From the NCBI GenBank assembly GCA_037349105.1, contig JAYJMM010000118.1, forward strand, positions 868,001 to 932,000: DNA of 64,000 nt, in the 5' to 3' direction. The position numbers were made by a program, and so were the translations under genes. Source of the stretch: Limnomonas spitsbergensis. Lineage: Eukaryota > Chlorophyta > Chlorophyceae > Chlamydomonadales. Numbering within the stretch: the first letter of the stretch is position 1; the number at the start of each line of letters is the position of its first letter. This document shows positions 58,137 through 64,000 of the stretch, piece by piece. A model generated the notes under the pieces. That model saw only the letters and a program-made list of their open reading frames with translations, searched no databases and was not told where the DNA came from.

Positions 58137-59633
58137 GGACCCAGCACCTTCTGAAACAAGAGATGAGTTGGACCTCAGGTCTAGGTTGAGACGTGATGCA
58201 ACAGGGATACAGGTGCTGGTTTCTGTCACCTAAGGATGTAAGAGGGCTGAGATTTCATGAAAACTTTTCTTCTTCCATATGTTTTCAAATAGCTGCATGT
58301 GTGTGTTTGCAGTGGATGAACAAATTGAACGGTGTTGATATCAGGACATTTTCATGCAGCAAGATGCGTGATGATTGATGATCTTGGTTCAGTTGAGGCT
58401 TGACTGTATTTTTGGGTTCGCTGTTGGATGTTTTGGGATCAAAGTTATGAGGGCTGACATTTCGCAGGGGCAGACAACTTACATCTTGATTGAGAAGGAC
58501 CTACAATGGCATGATAACATTTGATCGTGCTATAAGTAGTATCCGCCTGGCCAGGCATGCAAGACGAAATTGAGGAGCGTAACGTAGCCTGTGGCTACTA
58601 GCCACAACCCGTCCCCGATGGCTTCTGCAGAAGCCTAACAGTATTCAAAACCCGTCAGACACGGCAATAATGACGTAGCCATGGCCGGCGTTGTCTTTGC
58701 ATTGGATAAGCAGGTGACTGCTGCTGTGAAATAAATAGAGTAGGCATGGAAACGAGGGAAAAGCGCACGCACGTCCCATCCAGAAAAGTCTGCGAGCTAA
58801 CCCGGTGTGCCTTATACAAGCAGCCTGCTGTCAAAACCAATCTTCAAATCAAGTAGCTGACAGCCGACAAATTTAACGTAACTCGTATTACATTCATCCT
58901 AATAAGCTGTGTTAGGGTAAATTCTGCAAATATGACGAAATCTCAAAATTGAAAATATACCACTAGGCAAGGGCAAGGGTCACACTGTTTTAATTTCAGA
59001 AGGTGAAGCCAGGAACGTCTTTACCATATAACCCCTTCCGAATTGTGCAAATTCAGAACTTTTGCTGTAGGACATGACGAAAATGTCATCATTATTATCC
59101 TGTCTTGAAGAGCCCATCATAGTTTACTGAGAACATGAAATTCATAAAGCGGCAAATCAGGCAAATCGTTATCTCACATGGGTTAAAATGTAATAGACAA
59201 AAAGCCAGGCATGGCATGCAAGTGAGTCCCTAAAGAAGGTTAATGACGTTTCACCTCTGGGCCATGCTGAAATGTAGCTCGGCCACGTCGGCAAACAAAA
59301 ATCCAGCTAGGAAGTCAAGGGAGAAGGCACAAGTCCCTAGAGTAGGTATTGATGCTAGAGGGTCAAGTTATCAGCTCAAAGCCAAGCAGGAGCCAATATG
59401 CTGGGGGGAGCAGCAGCTATACTATGATTACTTGATAAATAGAGGTTCCAATAATAGATGTGACGAGAGCATATGCCATAAGCAATAGATATGGTATAAA
59501 ATGCTGCCGGCAAAGCCACCACGGTCTAATCAAATAGTCACCGGACAGGATGCCCCCATTGCTCACTTCCCAGGCACCATTCAGTCTCAAACTGATCTCC
59601 TGACTTCAGTACAGCCTCACCACAACGGCGCTG
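58137..59633. other. Convergent intergenic region
   Basis: This 1.5-kb A/T-richer stretch lies between two converging 3' ends. It contains a partial dispersed motif at 59244-59290 (cacctctgggccatgctgaa, then gctcggccacgt), which is also found near both SINE copies. No exon is supported. Confidence 0.4.
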
Positions 59634-61897
59634 TCAAGGATGGACTGTCAAGTTGCTGGACGAGGTGCTAGTGCTGATGACTGGCAGCAGTGGAGCTGCT
59701 GTTTGCTTGGCGAGTGCTTTCGCCGGCGCCTTGGCGACCTTGCTGCCCCCCAGTAGTATTTTATAGTATAGGACGCCAAACACAACCATCACCCCAAACC
59801 TGGAGGCAAGAGATTGGCATTGATTGCATAAGTGATGAGATTAAGACAGTCACCCTCAAACAGATACAGGGGAGAATAATAGCAACATACACACCAAATG
59901 AAAGCCTCCCTGCATGAACTACTGCACATTGCCTGGCCATCCCTAGATAGCGCCCCCCACCTCATCGCATTTTTACATTGAAGCATCCATTTATCCATCC
60001 CCCTCCCAAGGCCAGCCCAACCACTTCTCACCATTGGCCCAATGTCAGGGGAGTCCAGATGATAAAGCAGGACAGCAGCACCGAGAAGAACTGCCGTGTG
60101 GTCATAATGGTTGCGAACACAACCGCCCCAAAGCGCTTGATGGTGAAGCTGATGACCAGCTGCACCACTGCTGCGGCCAGCGACAGCGCCAGGATCCACC
60201 AAACGGCCTCCGGGTGGCGCAGCAGGAAGGAGAGCGCACGAGTCAGCTGGCCCGTCACTAGGGAGGCCACAAAGCTCAGCCCCGTGGAGAACATGGTGGT
60301 GAAGAGCACCTGCATGCCACACAAACACGTGCATACGGGATTACGGGACATGTTAACACGTCATCAGCGCTGGACATGAAAATAAAAAATGGCAGGCTGT
60401 ACTTCCCTCCCACCTGATCGCAGATGCCCATGTTGTACTGCTTGAACAGCCCGTCCTGCCAAGTTGACGTGAGCCCATCCACCGCCAAGTACACCATCAT
60501 CAACGCCATGCCCACCAGCATGTAACGCAGGTCCGTCCTGTCGGCTAGGGTCCTCGATGTGACCTCACCTGGTCACGAAGGGACAAGCAGGAGGGCAGCC
60601 TTATCATCACAAGGACAGGGCAGCATGACGGCAAGAGAGGAGGCTGTTTGAGCACAGAGCTTGGGTGCAGGAACGTGAGAAAAAGGCCAATGCAGATGCA
60701 CCTACCTGAAGGACTGTCATGTGATTTCCAGACCCCCCAGAAGCGCCAGAGCCCAGAGGTCCAGAGCCATCGACCATGGCCAGATCAGCTGATCAGGATG
60801 GCTCATGCAAGACCACATGGGATATTGGGATGCCTGTCAGGCAGCAGAGCCTCCCTTAGACCAGTTGTCCTCATAGTGTCAATGCATCCTCCCAAGAGCC
60901 TTTTCAAAAAACCAGGTAGGAACAGTCCAGTTGGCAATACCTATTCTGCGCCATTGCGTGCTGATAGATTTCCACACTGAGCCGCCCAGTCTCTCTTGCC
61001 TCGTCCACCCTGCACCTTGTCCCTACCCGTGGTTATGAAGATTGTACAGCCCAGCGTGATCACGATCGCATGCCCATAGTCCGCCGCCTTGTACCGCTTC
61101 CCGGAGTACATGGAGCCCCACATCATGACAGGCATGGCCTTGGCACTCTAGACAGGTAGGAAGGATGCAGGCGTAGGCCAGCTGTCGTAAGAACTGTCAG
61201 TAAGGAGCAGATTTTGCGGGTAAGGCAGCACGCATGCGCTCTATGCGCTCCCCATGGGCTGTAGAGCAGGGGGGATGCATGGCCGCATGGGATCTCGCCT
61301 AGCATTGAAGGGCACTGGGCATTATTGAAGTAGACTCCATGGTAATGGCATCGTGAACGCCCTCTTGGCGCTCCCTCAGAATGCATGGACTCCTAGTGCA
61401 CTGCATACGGGGACTGTGCATGCATGGATTAATTGTGATCAGACACTCATCACTTGAGGTAGCCATAGGAGCCAAACTTATGATACCAGTACCTTGGACA
61501 GGGTTTGGATGGCGAACGACACATATTTCAACGCCTCGTACTGGCATGAGGTTGCGATGACGTTACCGAAGCTGACATAAGCGTAGGACGGGAAGGGCGC
61601 AGCTGGCATGATGTCCGGCTGTGTGCATGCGATGTACACAAAAGCCAGCATGCAGGTGCACAGCCTGTTGCACAGCAAGAGGAAGATGGAATTGTCAAAA
61701 TGATCGCTCTGGCCCGGCCCGAAGCCTACAGTCATGATCCGCTCTTGGAGGACGCCGTAGATAAGCAGGGCAGCGGTGACGACCACGATGCCCGCGGCAT
61801 CCTGAACAGCCTCGGATCTGAAGAGGCTGGTCAATCGCCTCAACACCATTTTACTTCGGGAGCTGTCTAAGAGCCGATATTGCCTGCCAAGCTGCAT
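59634..61897 (-). CDS. UDP-galactose/UDP-glucose-type nucleotide-sugar transporter (SLC35B clan)
   Basis: Five exons (61897-61493, 61147-61027, 60568-60414, 60309-60032, 59799-59634) join in phase for 374 residues. The order of motifs matches the plant UTR5 / SLC35B family: YGVLQERIM in the first membrane helix, then CQYEALKYVSFAIQTLSKSA, KAMPVMMWGSMYSGK, GCTIFITTG, DGLTSTWQDGLFKQYNM, FTIKRFGAVVFATIMTTRQF and a last helix with VMVVFGVLYYKILLG. The family has about ten membrane helices and exchanges nucleotide sugars from the cytosol for UMP in the ER or Golgi lumen, feeding glycan synthesis. A PAPS substrate (SLC35B2/B3) is less likely. The start could be ATG 61897 or the later ATG 61849, which would remove 16 residues. 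The tail is Lys/Ala/Ser-rich. Confidence 0.9.
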
Positions 61898-62392
61898 AAG
61901 AACCCGTCTTGCGCATGTCAGCAATGGCTACGCTCACTCTAAGATCCACAATAGATTGATACAATTGACGTGTCATTTGGAACGATCACGGTAGGAGTTT
62001 CGGGACGGATCTACCATTGGGCCCATGTGACTGAAAGGATACCCCTGGCGTGGACCCTGCCCCAATCGCTTTTCTTCAGCTTCCTGTTGCCTTCTCTCAA
62101 TCCACACACATCGTCCACACCTCTGGTCCACACTCTGCACCTGCTCCATACCTTCCGATACCGAGGTTACGTTCCCGCAAGTGCAACGTAATTTCCCGTA
62201 ATTTCCAGACTTTTCTGGGCTGATTACGCTACTTCGGTGCAACGTCGTGCTAACTAGGGATGGAATCATAAAGATTGCTGACCTGACTGGAGTGATTGCC
62301 CCTCATAAATACAATTTGCTGAATAGGAATCCTTCATAAGGCCTTGCCATAAGCTCTTGGCGCTGCTAACATTCCCAGCCACACTCAGTCAA
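61898..62392. promoter_or_regulatory. Divergent intergenic region (transporter / pirin)
   Basis: These 495 bp lie between two start codons pointing away from each other and should contain both promoters. No clear core-promoter motif was identified by eye. Confidence 0.35.
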
Positions 62393-63773
62393 ATGTCAGC
62401 TTCCTTGATGAATACTGTGCGTCCTGTCTCCAAGGTGAGGTTCATGTGTGCTTTCGAAGGGCCAGGATTGATCCTATTAGCTTGAGTGGACATGAAGAGG
62501 CTTGACCGCATGAGTGTGCAAGAGTACACCTGAGCGCACCTATCTTTGCCTGAACTTTACGGCCTCAGGTGGTCCAAGGTACCAAGCAAATGGAGGGGGC
62601 TGGCGTCCAGATCTGCAGAACCGTCGGCACCGCCAGGCTTCGCAACCTGGATCCTTTCCTCATGCTGGACGAGCTCAGGCTTCCGGCCAAGGACGCATTT
62701 GCAGGCAAGGCAGCAGTGTAGGGGCAGGACATGCTTTATGCTCTTGTTCTTCATCACGAGCGAGTGGAGTACACCAATCCCACCTCTGACTCACACCCTT
62801 ATCTCTATTAGCAATGCTGCCATGCCTCAGCGCTGAAGTGACCTGCCTGCTGTACGCCTACCATTCACATACGAAGTAGCCACCGCTCGCTGACAAGCAA
62901 CCACTGTGTTGGTTTCATACGTTTGCAGGCTTCCCGAATCATCCACACCGCGGCTTTGAGACTTGCTCGGTGAGATGTTCGTTTTGGAGGGAGGGTCACC
63001 TGCCGTCTGATGACTGAAAAGCAAAATCACAAAATCACAACTCTTATATGTGAGGCTGCTATGTGCTCTGCCTGGTTGAATGGCCAGCCAAGTGCTGCAT
63101 AGACCTACAGCATAGGCCAGCTACAGCTGCTGACAGATCTCTGCCCAGCTGGGGTTCTGCATGGCCAGCCGACTTTATCCACCACTATTTCAAATAGGAT
63201 GCTTCACCCACAATTCAGCCACATACCAGCCTATGAACGCTGGGAGCATAGTGCATCAAGAAATACAGCTTGGGATATCAGCTGTAGGCCTGTCAAATTT
63301 GTGTCCCCATCGGCCCAGTGGTTGCTACTGAGCCACCTACCAGAGATGGTATCATGCTGTCATGGCACCTCAGCACGCACAATTTCTGACCGCCTGCCTT
63401 CCCCCCATGCTCCTCCCCGGTAGATCATGCTTTCAGGCCGCATGGAGCACAAGGACTCAGCCGGGAACCAAGGCATCATTGGCCCGGGAGGCGTGCAATG
63501 GATGACGGCAGGACGAGGTGCGGCTCAGCTTGGGCCGTGGGAGCTGAGAGACGGCTGCTGACGCTCCCTGACCATGCCTGAGGAGAGACATGCCGGTCCC
63601 TGATCGGCTGATCTCATGCCTTTTCCCTTGAGACATACGCAATAATTGTATCTCCACTCTGATTCACCCATATGCCAGCGTTTGAGGTGATATGTTTGTT
63701 TATCCACACGCAGGAATCATCCACAGCGAGATGCCCAAAGTCACTGAGGGTACCCTGCATGGCTTCCAGCTCT
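62393..63773 (+). CDS. Pirin (cupin-fold iron protein), 5' part; continues beyond window
   Basis: Five exons are visible: 62393-62434, 62569-62704, 62929-62969, 63424-63517 and 63714-63773. They read in phase through the pirin N-terminal domain: [19 protein letters not shown], then [31 protein letters not shown] and LHGFQL. The HPHRGFE histidines and the later His and Glu of IIHSEM are the family's iron ligands. Pirins are nuclear cofactors in animals and dioxygenase-like or stress-linked proteins in plants and algae. The first exon codes for only 14 residues. The intron after 62704 has a GC donor (GCAG/gcaagg) rather than GT. The last visible donor, at 63774, leaves the first base of the expected Trp codon, and the matching exon is not within the window. 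Confidence 0.9.
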
Positions 63774-64000
63774 GTGAGCGTTGTGTCAGGCCGTGCAGAA
63801 CATAGATTAGTGATGTCGACCAGTTCAATCCATCCACTAGACCAATCTATGCAGACCATTGGTCAGTTGTGTAGTCCAGCTTTTATTGGCATCAGGTAGT
63901 GTGCGCCCTGCTACCTTAAATCCAGACCAGGAAGCTGTCAGGCCATGTGGATAGGATTGACTGCAGTGTGCTAGTGCCGATGTTCTTACACTTCATGATG

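Overview
This looks like nuclear DNA of an intron-rich green alga. Genes are split by GT-AG introns (one GC-AG) whose phases join exactly. Proteins are rich in Ala, Ser and Gln. The nucleotide-sugar transporter is closest to the plant UTR5 type, F-box/LRR and MYND/SET proteins are present, and a mobile element has the split-repeat layout of Chlamydomonas TOC1. A Coccomyxa- or Chlorella-like (trebouxiophyte) source would fit, but that is inference. All gene models were built by hand from splice sites and reading-frame continuity; no search was run.

Layout. 250-708: decayed histone-deacetylase fragment. 2155-4928 (-): filamin-fold/RRM/RS splicing-type protein, head to head with 5298-14729 (+), a roughly 17-exon alpha-helical protein ending in a partial MYND-like cysteine motif. 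16652-16724: tRNA-Arg(ACG). 17042-21196 (+): F-box/LRR protein. 22586-23597 (-): short RAP-domain protein, head to head with 23858-26227 (+), a SMYD-type SET protein. 27129-29271 (-): second F-box-like/LRR protein. 29272-36051: repeat-rich and gene-poor, including a tRNA-derived SINE (also at 15178) and a 12-bp minisatellite. 36052-38104 (-): three-exon protein of unknown function. 40007-40881: broken RRM gene copy. 41232-47652: a young, complete retroelement with split direct repeats. 49057-49911 (-) and 50436-58136 (+): divergent low-complexity genes; the second is probably one multi-exon gene with an N-myristoylation start. 59634-61897 (-): UDP-sugar transporter, head to head with a pirin gene (62393 onward, +) that leaves the window.

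The genes do not form a pathway. The recurring arrangement is divergent pairs with 260-525 bp between start codons, separated by repeat-rich DNA.

The most notable item is the element at 41232-47652. It has a 244-bp repeat (A) and a 638-bp repeat (B) in the order A-B-gc-A-[4,655 bp]-B. Read on the minus strand, this is the split-direct-repeat order of PAT/Ngaro/TOC1-type tyrosine-recombinase retroelements. It carries one 852-residue sense ORF with twelve exact-register 87-bp repeats and has no room for reverse transcriptase or recombinase, so it is probably non-autonomous.
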